A DNA stretch of 17,172 nucleotides from JBAUHN01 sp049680295 (GCA_049680295.1 JBAUHN010000118.1:1-17172); one strand, 5' to 3'; shown: positions 1 through 7,400, counted from the stretch's first letter. The notes: generated by a model from the sequence alone, not told the origin. Numbers and translations: made by a program.

Positions 1-239
1 GCTTTACCCGCGTCGCCGCCGAAGATGTCGAGCAGTTGGACCGGATGAGCCAGGAGTTGCATGAAGCCGAAGAAACCCGCGATCAGGCGATCACTTATTT
101 GCAGCAACGCGAGGCGGAACTGACCAATCAACTGTCCCAAACCGATGCTGAATTGCGCGCCGCGATGGACGGGTTGCGCGAAGCGCGCCACGAGGCTGAA
201 GAGATGCGGGCCTTTATCGAACGCCAACAGGCGAATTAA
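1..239 (+). CDS. C-terminal part of a coiled-coil protein (5' end outside window)
   Basis: The open frame runs in from the left edge (codons in phase from base 3) and ends at TAA 237-239, giving 79 visible residues. They are almost all Glu, Gln, Arg, Ala and Leu in heptad-like spacing with no Pro or Gly run, as in a long alpha-helical coiled coil; examples are RMSQELHEAEETRD and LREARHEAEEMRAF. No catalytic motif or membrane segment is visible. An internal ATG at 36 could be mistaken for the start, but coding continues upstream of it without a stop, so the protein is probably longer. It converges on moaE with a 13-bp gap. I do not recognise the family and infer only a structural or oligomerising tail. 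Confidence 0.6.
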   Translation, partial: FTRVAAEDVEQLDRMSQELHEAEETRDQAITYLQQREAELTNQLSQTDAELRAAMDGLREARHEAEEMRAFIERQQAN

Positions 240-252
240 AATCCAGGTCAGG

Positions 253-696
253 TTACCAGCGGTCCAACGCGGCCTCATCTTCGTCTTTTGATGCGACCCA
301 GGAAGCGCCTTTGGCCGTGATTTCACGCTTCCAGAACGGCGCGCGGGATTTCAGATAATCCATCAAAAACTCTGCCGCTTCAAAAGCGTCTTTTCGGTGT
401 GGGGCTGCTGTTGCAACCATCATGATCATCTCACCGGCAACAAGGCGTCCATGGCGGTGGATCACCAAAGCGTCGCCCAGCGACCAACGGGTGATGGCGG
501 TTTGAGCAATCTCGGTCAGCGCGTTTTCTGTCATGCTAGGATAGTGTTCGATTTCCATGGCAATCAACGGATCATCGGCCAGATCTCGGACAATGCCGGT
601 GAATGTCACGATTGCGCCATTTTGCGCCCCGGAACTGGCAAAAGCAGAGGCTTCGGCCCCAAAATCAAACGGGGCTTGCTGAACAATGACGCGCAT
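253..696 (-). CDS. moaE: Molybdopterin synthase catalytic (large) subunit MoaE
   Basis: MoaE forms the heterotetrameric molybdopterin synthase with MoaD. It converts cyclic pyranopterin monophosphate to molybdopterin in the cytoplasm, using sulfur from the MoaD C-terminal thiocarboxylate. The 147-residue protein has the family signature TFTGIVRD (31-38), the HRHG stretch (80-83) and the conserved C-terminal block LKSRAPFWKRE (115-125). In that block Lys116 and Lys123 sit seven residues apart, like the active-site Lys119 and Lys126 of the E. coli enzyme. Length is normal. The ATG follows the moaD stop codon directly (TAG then ATG), so the two are almost certainly translationally coupled. It is the last gene of the uvrC-pgsA-moaD-moaE run. 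No defects seen. Confidence 0.95.
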   Translation of the reverse strand: MRVIVQQAPFDFGAEASAFASSGAQNGAIVTFTGIVRDLADDPLIAMEIEHYPSMTENALTEIAQTAITRWSLGDALVIHRHGRLVAGEMIMMVATAAPHRKDAFEAAEFLMDYLKSRAPFWKREITAKGASWVASKDEDEAALDRW

Positions 697-942
697 CTAG
701 CCGCCGGTCATCGGAGGGAAAAATGCTACCTCGCGGACGCCAGACAGGGATGCGTCAAAATCGCTGAGTTGCTGATCAAGGGCCACGCGCAACGCCGTTA
801 TGTCAGCAAAAGCAGCGTCATATCTGGGCGCACGGCTGCGCAACTCCGCCACCAGATCGTTGACGGTTTCGGCCGATGTTTCGATCTCTTCGCGCGGCAG
901 GCCTATGCGTTCGCGCACCCATGCAAAATACAAGACATTCAT
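697..942 (-). CDS. moaD: Molybdopterin synthase sulfur-carrier subunit MoaD
   Basis: An 81-residue ubiquitin-fold sulfur carrier. In this family the C-terminal Gly-Gly is adenylated, converted to a thiocarboxylate and inserted into MoaE as the sulfur donor. The protein begins MNVLYFAWVRERIG and ends FFPPMTGG, with the obligatory GG at the very C-terminus. An in-frame ATG at 1074 would add 44 residues that lie inside pgsA and look unlike MoaD, so the start is set at 942. There the ATG overlaps the pgsA stop as ATGA, typical of translational coupling. moaE follows with no gap. This is the canonical MoaD of the window; a second, divergent MoaD-like protein lies at 14052-14297. Confidence 0.93.
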   Translation of the reverse strand: MNVLYFAWVRERIGLPREEIETSAETVNDLVAELRSRAPRYDAAFADITALRVALDQQLSDFDASLSGVREVAFFPPMTGG

Positions 943-1607
943 TTGTTTTGGTCCCGAAGGTAGGGCATTGACTTCAATAAGTAATCCACGCCAGTGACCA
1001 GTGTTAACCCGGCTGCAATCCACAGCAGCCACAACCCGATGCGGCCCGCCCACTCCATGCCCGAAAGCTTCCATTTCAGACCGAACAAATCTGGGGATTC
1101 GCCCGAAAAGACAGCGCCGATTGTTGTCTCATCCATGCCTTGGATAGACATTCCCAAGTAATGCTCAAACACGCCTTGGGAAAACAAAACCGCGATGGCG
1201 ATCATCTGAAAAGTTGTCTTCCATTTGGCCATACTTGTCACTTTGAGCGTGCCGGCGGTATCCCCCAGATATTCGCGCAAACCTGACACGAAAACCTCGC
1301 GGAACAGGATGACAGTTGCGGGTAGTACAAGCGACGGCGACCAAGATGAAAACGCAACGATCACCATCAGGGCGATCACCACCATGGCTTTGTCAGCGAT
1401 GGGGTCAAGCATCGCGCCCAGCTTGGTTTCCTGTTTCCATGCGCGGGCCAGATAGCCGTCAAACCAGTCGGTAATCGCCGCGGATACGAACAAAATCAAC
1501 GCAAACCAATCTGCGTAAGGCCGCGTAAAATACAAAAACATCACGGCAAGGCCGGGCGCTGCGATCAGGCGCAGAATGGTCAGGATATTGGGCAGCGTCC
1601 ATTTCAT
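939..1607 (-). CDS. pgsA: CDP-diacylglycerol--glycerol-3-phosphate 3-phosphatidyltransferase PgsA
   Basis: Integral inner-membrane enzyme of 222 residues. It transfers the phosphatidyl group of CDP-diacylglycerol to glycerol-3-phosphate, the committed step of phosphatidylglycerol and cardiolipin synthesis. The CDP-alcohol phosphotransferase motif (DxxDG..AR..G..D..D) is complete: it opens with DWFDGYLAR at 47-55 and closes with GAMLDPIADK. The N-terminus MKWTLPNILTILRLI is typical of PgsA, and several hydrophobic helices follow. The length is slightly above the usual 180-200 because of a polar insert around residues 150-180. The gene lies 58 bp downstream of uvrC and overlaps moaD by 4 bp. 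Phosphatidylserine synthase is less likely because the N-terminal NxLTxxR pattern fits PgsA. Confidence 0.92.
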   Translation of the reverse strand: MKWTLPNILTILRLIAAPGLAVMFLYFTRPYADWFALILFVSAAITDWFDGYLARAWKQETKLGAMLDPIADKAMVVIALMVIVAFSSWSPSLVLPATVILFREVFVSGLREYLGDTAGTLKVTSMAKWKTTFQMIAIAVLFSQGVFEHYLGMSIQGMDETTIGAVFSGESPDLFGLKWKLSGMEWAGRIGLWLLWIAAGLTLVTGVDYLLKSMPYLRDQNK

Positions 1608-1665
1608 GGCACCACCCTACCTTGCGCAAATGACATGTGAAAGGTGAGACTGTGGCCCGGCACAG

Positions 1666-3543
1666 TTAACCGCGTTCATGAAAGAAATTATAGATCGTTT
1701 CGGCCAAGGCCTCAGACACCCCGTCAACCGCCGTCAGATCGATTAGATTGGCCCGGCCAACCGCTTTGGCGGAACCGAAATGCGCCAGCAACGCCCGTTT
1801 GCGCGCAGCCCCCACGCCCGGAACATCATCCAACGGCGTGGCGCCCACGGCCTTGGCCCGTTTGGCACGGTGGGTGCCAATGGCAAAACGGTGCGCTTCA
1901 TCGCGCATGCGCTGGACAAAATACAAAACCGGATCATTGTGGCGCAGCGCAAAGACCGGTTTTCCCGTGCGGTAAAATTCCTCTTTACCGGCGTCGCGAT
2001 CAACGCCCTTGGCAACGCCGACCATCGGAATGTCCGACACCCCGTATTCGCGCATGATCGAGGCGACGGCGCTGACCTGTCCTGCCCCGCCGTCGATCAG
2101 CAACAGATCAGGCCAATGACCCAGACTGCGATCGGGGTCTTCTTTGATCAGCCGCTTGAAACGGCGGGTCAGCACCTCTTTCATCATGCCAAAATCATCG
2201 CCCGGTGTCAGGTCTTCTCCGCGAATGTTGAATTTACGGTATTGGTTGCGCAAGAACCCATCGGCCCCGGCCACGATCATACCCCCCACGGCATTTGTGC
2301 CTTGAATATGCGAGTTGTCGTAAACCTCGATCCGGGTGGGAGGTCCGGCCAGACCAAACGCATCCGCCAAGCCTTGCAGCAGCCGGGCCTGGCTGGCGGT
2401 CTCGGCCATTTTACGCGCCAGAGATTCGCGCGCATTGCGCAACGCCCCATCCACCAGTTCCGCCTTTTCGCCGCGCTTTGGCACCAAAAGCGCGACTTTG
2501 CGCCCCAGTTTACCCGACAGTGCATCGGCCATCAGATCCGGGTTTTCGATATCGTTGCTCAGGATCAGCTGACGGGGCGGTTCGCGGGTGTCATAGAACT
2601 GACCAATAAAGGCCTCCAGCACCTCGGCGGCGTCCACATCGACGCCAACCCGTGGGTAATAGTCGCGGTTACCCCAATTTTGGTTGGCACGGATGAAAAA
2701 CACCTGAACGCAGGCTTGTCCGCTTTCCATGTGCAGCCCGATGATATCGGCCTCGGCCACGCCTTTGGGGTTGATCCCTTGGGCAGTCTGCACCTGCGTC
2801 AGCGCCTTGATCCGGTCGCGCAAGGCGGCAGCACGTTCAAACTCCATTGCCTCGGAGGCTGCGGACATATCTGCGGCCAATCGTGCCTGAATGTCAGTGG
2901 TCTTGCCGGTCAGAAACTTTTCCGCGTCACGCACGGTCTGGCGGTAATCATCGGGGTTGATCTTTCCCACGCAGGGCGCCGAGCAGCGTTTGATCTGGAA
3001 TTGCAAACAGGGCCGCGTGCGGCTTTCAAACATGGCATTGGAACAGTCACGCAGCAAGAATACGCGCTGCAATTGGTTCAATGTGCGATTGACCGCACCG
3101 GCGCTGGCAAAGGGACCATAATAGCTGCCCTTTTCCTTTTTCGCGCCACGGTGTTTTTTGATCTGCGGATAGTCATGTTCAGCCGTCACCAGAATATTGG
3201 GAAAGCTTTTGTCGTCGCGCAGCAGCACATTGAACTTGGGCTTGAGCTGCTTGATCAGGTTTTGTTCCAGCAACAATGCTTCGGTCTCGGTGCGGGTGGT
3301 CAGAAACATCATCGACGCCGTGTTCGCGATCATCCGCGCAATGCGCCCCGAATGCCCTGATGGGCGCGCATAATTCGAAACCCGCGCACGCAGGTTGCGG
3401 GCCTTGCCGACGTATAAGACCCGGCTTTCGCTATCGAGCATTCGGTACACGCCCGGAGAGCTGTCCAGCGATTTTAAATACCTCTGGATGACGTCATGCC
3501 CCATGGGCACATCTTTAGCGGGAGCGGGTGTCGGTTCAGTCAT
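1666..3543 (-). CDS. uvrC: Excinuclease ABC subunit UvrC
   Basis: UvrC makes both incisions around a lesion bound by UvrB in nucleotide excision repair. With the chosen start it has 625 residues, normal for the family. Domains in order: an N-terminal GIY-YIG nuclease (PGVYRM at 30-35, LYVGKARNLRARV following; 3' incision); the four-cysteine block (CSNAMFESRTRPC, then RCSAPC) reported to hold an Fe-S cluster in E. coli UvrC; a UVR helix pair (EAMEFERAAALRDRIK) that binds UvrB; an RNase H-like domain with the catalytic Asp segments IEVYDNSHIQG and LLLIDGGAGQ and the later His (DEAHRFAIGTHR); and a C-terminal helix-hairpin-helix (DDVPGVGAARKRALL). An ATG at 3597 would add 18 uncharacteristic residues; 3504 is a further alternative. 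No clear Shine-Dalgarno precedes 3543, so the start is uncertain. Confidence 0.95.
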   Translation of the reverse strand: MTEPTPAPAKDVPMGHDVIQRYLKSLDSSPGVYRMLDSESRVLYVGKARNLRARVSNYARPSGHSGRIARMIANTASMMFLTTRTETEALLLEQNLIKQLKPKFNVLLRDDKSFPNILVTAEHDYPQIKKHRGAKKEKGSYYGPFASAGAVNRTLNQLQRVFLLRDCSNAMFESRTRPCLQFQIKRCSAPCVGKINPDDYRQTVRDAEKFLTGKTTDIQARLAADMSAASEAMEFERAAALRDRIKALTQVQTAQGINPKGVAEADIIGLHMESGQACVQVFFIRANQNWGNRDYYPRVGVDVDAAEVLEAFIGQFYDTREPPRQLILSNDIENPDLMADALSGKLGRKVALLVPKRGEKAELVDGALRNARESLARKMAETASQARLLQGLADAFGLAGPPTRIEVYDNSHIQGTNAVGGMIVAGADGFLRNQYRKFNIRGEDLTPGDDFGMMKEVLTRRFKRLIKEDPDRSLGHWPDLLLIDGGAGQVSAVASIMREYGVSDIPMVGVAKGVDRDAGKEEFYRTGKPVFALRHNDPVLYFVQRMRDEAHRFAIGTHRAKRAKAVGATPLDDVPGVGAARKRALLAHFGSAKAVGRANLIDLTAVDGVSEALAETIYNFFHERG

Positions 3544-3619
3544 GTGTGGCGCTAGCGATTCTCTGATTTGGCTGCACTGTAACCTGCCCGACCACAAGGT
3601 GTAACATGTCCACGGTTCC

Positions 3620-3628
3620 TGTGGATAA
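3620..3628 (-). promoter_or_regulatory. Perfect DnaA-box match (TTATCCACA)
   Basis: The plus strand reads TGTGGATAA, so the minus strand reads TTATCCACA, the strong DnaA-box consensus. Weaker matches lie nearby: GTGTCCACA at 3648-3656 (7 of 9) and TTATCCTCA at 3741-3749 (8 of 9). Single boxes occur by chance in a genome, so a role is only inferred; DnaA acting on uvrC transcription is one option. Confidence 0.35.
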
Positions 3629-3690
3629 GTCTGCTGATAAGATTATGGTGTCCACAATTTCTCGTTGAATTTTCGAGGGTTCGCAGAAAC

Positions 3691-3705
3691 GCCTAAAAAT
3701 TAGGC
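3691..3705. repeat. Perfect inverted repeat GCCTAA-AAA-TTAGGC
   Basis: Six-base arms around a three-base spacer in the uvrC upstream gap. No T-run follows on the minus strand, so it is a poor intrinsic terminator for the SDR gene and more likely an operator-like site or a chance palindrome. Confidence 0.4.
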
Positions 3706-3723
3706 AGTATTGCAAGATGTTGA

Positions 3724-3739
3724 AAAGAAACAATTCTTT
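3724..3739. repeat. Perfect inverted repeat AAAGAA-ACAA-TTCTTT
   Basis: Six-base arms, four-base loop, AT-rich, 18 bp from the preceding inverted repeat and just before the 8-of-9 DnaA-box match. Function unknown; too AT-rich to form a stable RNA hairpin. Confidence 0.35.
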
Positions 3740-3835
3740 CTTATCCTCAAGCCAATGCTCTGAAAACAAAGGGGTTTTTGCGACAGTTTCGTAACGCGAC
3801 CCATGACAGTGTAAAACTTTGCCGATGTCGGGCGA

Positions 3836-4615
3836 TTATTCAACACCGATGACATCTGGGGTTTGCCATCCAAGGTGCTGACCCGCATCTACACATAGCA
3901 ACTGACCGGTTATGGCAGGAGCATCCAGAAAGTAGCCCAAAGCAGCCGTTATGTCGCTGGGATTCGGCCCGCGTTCCAACAGGGTTTTGGCGCGTTGCTG
4001 TGCGAAATGCAGCGCAGTTTGCCGCGCACCCTGCAAGGTGGGTCCGGGTCCGATCGCATTGACTCGAATGCCGGGGGCCAGCGCGCGCGCAGATGTTTGT
4101 GTCAGCGCCCACAGGCCCATTTTCGCCAGTGTGTAGGTCATGAATTCGGGCGTTAGTTTTCGCACACGTTGGTCGACCATATTGACGATAAGCCCGGACG
4201 CTACCGGTTCGCCAGCCTCATCCAGTGATGGGCGCAGTTCTTGGGCCGCCATCGCCTGTGTCAGCACAAATGGCGCGCGCAGGTTGCTGTCCATGTGACG
4301 ATCCCAGGTTTCGCGGGTGGCGGTTGCGACGGTGTCATATTCAAAGATTGACGCGTTGTTGACCAGACAGGTGATTGGCCCTCCCAATGCCTCCAAGGCA
4401 CGGGGAAACAGGTCCTGGAGGGCGGCTTCATCCAGCAGATCAGCTTGCACCGCGCCGGCATGGCGCCCCATGGCCTTTATCTGTTCAACCACGTCTTCGG
4501 CCGCATCAGCCGAGGTTGCGTAATGCACAGCCACGTCATGGCCCCGCCCTGCCAGATACAACGCCATTTCGCGGCCCAATCGCTGGCCTGCTCCTGTTAC
4601 AAGGCTTTTGGTCAT
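3836..4615 (-). CDS. Short-chain dehydrogenase, pteridine-reductase (PTR1/FolM)-like
   Basis: A 259-residue NAD(P)H-dependent Rossmann-fold reductase. The cofactor loop TGAGQRLG (7-14) fits TGxxxRxG, the form with Arg found in pteridine reductases, not the usual TGxxxGxG. NNAS follows at 86-89. The normal catalytic Ser is replaced by Asp148 in NMVDQR, with Tyr161 and Lys165 in YTLAK. The Asp-13-Tyr-4-Lys spacing equals Asp181/Tyr194/Lys198 of Leishmania PTR1. From this I infer reduction of a dihydropterin or dihydrofolate, as PTR1 and FolM do; the true substrate is not shown. AAGGGA stands a few bases before the ATG. It lies 26 bp after the antiporter gene, probably in the same transcript. 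Automated annotation would probably call it a generic SDR. Confidence 0.85.
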   Translation of the reverse strand: MTKSLVTGAGQRLGREMALYLAGRGHDVAVHYATSADAAEDVVEQIKAMGRHAGAVQADLLDEAALQDLFPRALEALGGPITCLVNNASIFEYDTVATATRETWDRHMDSNLRAPFVLTQAMAAQELRPSLDEAGEPVASGLIVNMVDQRVRKLTPEFMTYTLAKMGLWALTQTSARALAPGIRVNAIGPGPTLQGARQTALHFAQQRAKTLLERGPNPSDITAALGYFLDAPAITGQLLCVDAGQHLGWQTPDVIGVE

Positions 4616-4641
4616 GGGAGTCCCTTGGCAAACACAAAAAG

Positions 4642-5598
4642 TTAAGTGAGAACGACCGCCAGATAGATCACATAAAGCGAAGTCAAGACGATCCCCCAGA
4701 TCCGCGTCAGGTCACGCCGCCAAAAGACGAAAGGCACAAGCAAGACAGATGCGCCCAGCATCACCCACAGATCAAAACGCAGGAATTCAGGGTCAACCGG
4801 CATTGGTCCGACAAAACTGGCAATCCCGATAATCGCCAGAAGGTTGAACATGTTCGATCCGATGACATTGCCCAAGGCCACATCGGCCTGACGGCGCAGG
4901 GCGGCCATCACGGTTGTTGCAAGCTCTGGCAACGAGGTGCCAATCGCTACCAGTGTCAACCCGATGACGGTGTCACTGATGCCATACATTTTGGCAATAA
5001 TGGTTGCGTTTTCGACCAGAAGATTCGCGCCCAGTGGCAGACCGATCAGACCAAGCGCCAGAAACACACAGATGCGCCACCACGGCAAATCAGGGTCTGC
5101 GCCTTCGATTTCTTCTTCGGTGTCGACCGGGGCATTGCGACATGCTTTGCGGTGCTTATGCGCATCGTTGAATGCATCCATCAGCATAACGCCCAGTGCT
5201 GTCAGTAAAACAATGCCCGCGATCCAGTCAAAGACGCCGCGAAAGGCCAGGGCGATAAACAGAACCGAAGCGACGACCATAAAAACATAGGTTTTCCGGG
5301 TGTTGCATTCAGACGTGTGCATGGTCGCCAGCAAGGCCGGAACACCTAAAACCAGCAAGATGTTGGCGGTATTTGACCCGACAACATTGCCCAATGCCAA
5401 TCCGGGCGCGTTGTCCAGAATGGCGCTGATTGAGATCAAAAGCTCCGGCGCGGAGGTACCAAAGGCCACTATGGTCAGGCTGACAATCAACGCAGGCACG
5501 CCCAAACGCAAGCTAAGGTTTACCGCGCCCTTGACCAAGGCATCGCCAGCAAAAAGCAGGATCAGCAAACCCAGCCCCGAAAGCAGCCAAGGCATCAT
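4642..5598 (-). CDS. Calcium/sodium antiporter, CaCA family (YrbG-like)
   Basis: A 318-residue inner-membrane cation antiporter built of two inverted repeats. Alpha-1 contains AFGTSAPELLISI and ALGNVVGSNTANI; alpha-2 contains AIGTSLPELATTV and ALGNVIGSNMFNL. These GTS-PE and GN-GSN segments carry the ion-binding acidic residues in this family. Roughly ten hydrophobic helices are split by a polar, His- and acid-rich cytoplasmic loop (DAHKHRKACR to EEIEGADPD). The open frame extends upstream to 5712, but that part is out-of-frame reading of the preceding small gene. The real start is one of two adjacent ATGs (5598 or 5595), one base after the small gene's stop, with AAAGGGG inside that gene as ribosome site. 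Ca2+/Na+ specificity is a family inference. Confidence 0.88.
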   Translation of the reverse strand: MMPWLLSGLGLLILLFAGDALVKGAVNLSLRLGVPALIVSLTIVAFGTSAPELLISISAILDNAPGLALGNVVGSNTANILLVLGVPALLATMHTSECNTRKTYVFMVVASVLFIALAFRGVFDWIAGIVLLTALGVMLMDAFNDAHKHRKACRNAPVDTEEEIEGADPDLPWWRICVFLALGLIGLPLGANLLVENATIIAKMYGISDTVIGLTLVAIGTSLPELATTVMAALRRQADVALGNVIGSNMFNLLAIIGIASFVGPMPVDPEFLRFDLWVMLGASVLLVPFVFWRRDLTRIWGIVLTSLYVIYLAVVLT

Positions 5599-5599
5599 G

Positions 5600-5767
5600 T
5601 CAGCTGTCCCCTTTGCCGCAGGAACAGGGACCCTTGCCAATGCGGTAACGCCCGCAGCCGCGGCATTTGGCGCTGGCAAATTTCTTGCCACCCAGCCAGT
5701 GCATTTTTCCAAACATCGCCAAAACGCCCATCAGCACAAGAAACAGGATGACTATTTTGAAAATCAT
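5600..5767 (-). CDS. Small membrane-anchored zinc-ribbon-like protein (55 aa)
   Basis: A short frame from ATG 5767 to TGA 5602-5600. Residues 2-19 are a strong hydrophobic anchor (IFKIVILFLVLMGVLAMF). A basic segment follows, then four cysteines spaced C35-x2-C38-x9-C48-x-C50, with Gly and Lys around them, as in a minimal zinc ribbon. It fits the operon exactly: sppA ends three bases before its ATG and the antiporter start lies one base after its stop. Strong coding signs are the anchor-plus-ribbon layout and the perfect packing. I believe similar tiny proteins occur beside sppA in other Rhodobacterales, but could not check. Function unknown; the ribbon would sit on one face of the inner membrane, perhaps as an adaptor for SppA or the antiporter. 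Confidence 0.75.
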   Translation of the reverse strand: MIFKIVILFLVLMGVLAMFGKMHWLGGKKFASAKCRGCGRYRIGKGPCSCGKGDS

Positions 5768-5770
5768 TTC

Positions 5771-6568
5771 TTACAAACCGAACTGCGCAAAGGCCGCGCG
5801 TTCTTCGATGCCATGGACCGCGTCTTCAACGACCTGTGCGCCAAATCGTTGGAATATGGAACGGCGCAGGCCATACCTTCGTAGTTTGACCTTGTCGCCA
5901 AATCGGTCTTTTAACAGCGGGCTCAGATGCCCGATCCCGTCAATCAGCCCAAGTTCAGTTGCCCGCCTGGCCAGCCATATCTCGCCGGTGAACAGTTCAT
6001 GATCCGTGGCCAGCTTGTCGCCGCGCCGGGTTTGAACGTGAGTGATAAAATTGCCGTGAATGTCATTCAGAAGGCTTTTTAGCCGTTTTACATCATCGGG
6101 CTTTTCAGGTCGAAACGGGTCCAGCATGGATTTGGATTTTCCGGCCGTGTAGACGCGTCGTTCCACCCCGTGTTTATTTATCAACTCGTTCACGCCAAAG
6201 GACGCGGAAATCACCCCGATAGAGCCAAGAATTGAGCTTTCGTCGGCATAGATTTCATCTGCGGCAGCAGCCAGCCAATAACCGCCCGACGCAGCAACAT
6301 CTTCGACAAAGGCCAGAACGGGGATTTTCTTTTCATCCGCCAGCCTGCGAATACGCGCCCCGATCAATGACGATTGCACCGGCGAGCCACCGGGCGAGTT
6401 GATTTCCAACGCAACTGCAGCTGGTTTACCACGCGCAAAGGCTTTTTCGATCACCGGGGCCAGGGCAGCATCGTTCAATGCACCGCGCCCGCCTGCCCCG
6501 ATAACACCGGACAGACGAATTACGGCAACAGCGGGGTCAGATTTGACGAAAGGAATCCAGCGCTTCAT
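5771..6568 (-). CDS. sppA: S49-family signal peptide peptidase (short SppA/SohB type)
   Basis: A 265-residue serine peptidase of family S49, which degrades cleaved signal peptides and other membrane-associated peptides. The nucleophile Ser94 lies in VAASGGYWLA and the general base Lys146 in GKSKSMLDPF. They are 52 residues apart, the same spacing as Ser147 and Lys199 of Bacillus SppA, which gives a Ser-Lys dyad in one domain. INSPGGSP (57-63) and SILGSIGVI are further family marks. This is the short single-domain form, not the 67-kDa two-domain E. coli form, and it has no obvious N-terminal membrane anchor; the small anchored protein after it could compensate, which is speculation. GAGG precedes the ATG. 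It begins 70 bp after the ABC permease gene and leads a tight four-gene group. Confidence 0.9.
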   Translation of the reverse strand: MKRWIPFVKSDPAVAVIRLSGVIGAGGRGALNDAALAPVIEKAFARGKPAAVALEINSPGGSPVQSSLIGARIRRLADEKKIPVLAFVEDVAASGGYWLAAAADEIYADESSILGSIGVISASFGVNELINKHGVERRVYTAGKSKSMLDPFRPEKPDDVKRLKSLLNDIHGNFITHVQTRRGDKLATDHELFTGEIWLARRATELGLIDGIGHLSPLLKDRFGDKVKLRRYGLRRSIFQRFGAQVVEDAVHGIEERAAFAQFGL

Positions 6569-6638
6569 GCACCCTCATGTAAATTGCACAGCGGCTGCAA
6601 ACAAGACGCCAGCCAATAAGAGTTTTCATCGGCCCGAT

Positions 6639-7400
6639 TCATTGCCGAATCCGCCAGCCTGTCTTGAATATCCACCAGATAATCCCAAGTGCCAGGGCTG
6701 TAAAACTGCCGATCGCGAGCAGGCTTAGACCAATCGAGACATCAGAGACCCCGAAGAACGCCCAGCGGAATCCCGAAATCAGATAGACAACCGGGTTGAA
6801 AAACGAAATCGCCTGCCACACCGGCGGCAACATCGAGATCGAATAGAACGACCCGCCCAAAAACACCAAAGGCGTCACAATAAGCAGTGGCACAAGCTGT
6901 AGCTGTTCAAAATTCCCGGCCCAAATGCCGATGATAAATCCCAGCAGCGAAAAGCTAAGGCAGGTCAGCACAAGAAACATCACCATCGCAAAAGGGTGTT
7001 GAATGTCGAGATCGACAAAGAAAAACGCCGTGATCAGGATGACGACGCCAATAAACAATGCCTTGGTGGCCGCGGCCCCGACATAGCCGATCACGATCTC
7101 GATGAAAGTGACCGGGGCAGACAGCAATTCATAAATCGTGCCGATGAATTTGGGGAAATATATGCCAAAAGATGCGTTGGAAATGCCTTGGGTCATGACC
7201 GACAGCATAATCAATCCAGGCACAATGAACGCGCCATAACTGACACCCTCGACCTCATCAATTCGGCTGCCGATTGCGGCACCAAAGACCACGAAATAAA
7301 GCGATGTTGACAAGACAGGCGAGACCAGGCTTTGAGTGAAGGTTCTGAAAAACCTCGCCATTTCAAAGACGTAGATGGATTTTACAGCGGTCCAATTCAT
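6639..7400 (-). CDS. ABC-2 type exporter permease (YadH-like)
   Basis: A 253-residue membrane protein with about six hydrophobic helices, the core of an ABC-2 exporter. Several stretches match E. coli YadH: IGSRIDEVEGVSYGAFIVPGL near residues 44-64, the ELLSAPV segment, VTPLVFLGGSFYSI, and NPVVYLISGFRWAFFG. These place it with the YadH/NodJ/DrrB group. Its ATG overlaps the stop of the ATPase gene as ATGA, so the two are translationally coupled and should assemble as a two-plus-two exporter. The substrate cannot be read from sequence; relatives export drugs, polyols or lipo-oligosaccharides, and many have no known cargo. Length is typical and no defect is visible. Confidence 0.9.
   Translation of the reverse strand: MNWTAVKSIYVFEMARFFRTFTQSLVSPVLSTSLYFVVFGAAIGSRIDEVEGVSYGAFIVPGLIMLSVMTQGISNASFGIYFPKFIGTIYELLSAPVTFIEIVIGYVGAAATKALFIGVVILITAFFFVDLDIQHPFAMVMFLVLTCLSFSLLGFIIGIWAGNFEQLQLVPLLIVTPLVFLGGSFYSISMLPPVWQAISFFNPVVYLISGFRWAFFGVSDVSIGLSLLAIGSFTALALGIIWWIFKTGWRIRQ

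Larger units (their letters stand above)
3544..3835. other. 292-bp non-coding gap upstream of uvrC
   Basis: This is the longest gene-free gap in a cluster otherwise packed within tens of bases. No convincing gene is present; the one minus-strand frame across it (77 codons) overlaps the uvrC start and is not protein-like. It presumably holds the uvrC promoter and the end of the SDR transcript. It contains a perfect DnaA box, weaker box-like matches and two perfect inverted repeats, listed separately. I could not pick out a convincing sigma-70 promoter or a hairpin followed by a T-run. Confidence 0.6.

Noticed and set aside
1780..3360. 526-codon open frame antisense to uvrC on the plus strand
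   Set aside because: uvrC has every family motif on the other strand; long antisense frames are common in GC-rich genes, and this translation shows no recognisable domain.
3544..3835. Chromosomal replication origin
   Set aside because: Only one perfect DnaA box and no dnaA, hemE, parAB or similar origin-linked neighbours; called regulatory-like at most.
4375..5208. 277-codon plus-strand frame across the SDR and antiporter genes
   Set aside because: It spans two well-supported minus-strand genes and their junction; rich in Gln, His and Arg with no domain, as shadows usually are.
5599..5712. N-terminal extension of the antiporter to 5712
   Set aside because: It is the zinc-ribbon gene read in the wrong frame; the two ATGs at 5598/5595 begin a proper membrane helix.
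6569..6638. 30-codon minus-strand frame overlapping the sppA start
   Set aside because: Very short, no ribosome site, runs into sppA in another frame; probably chance.
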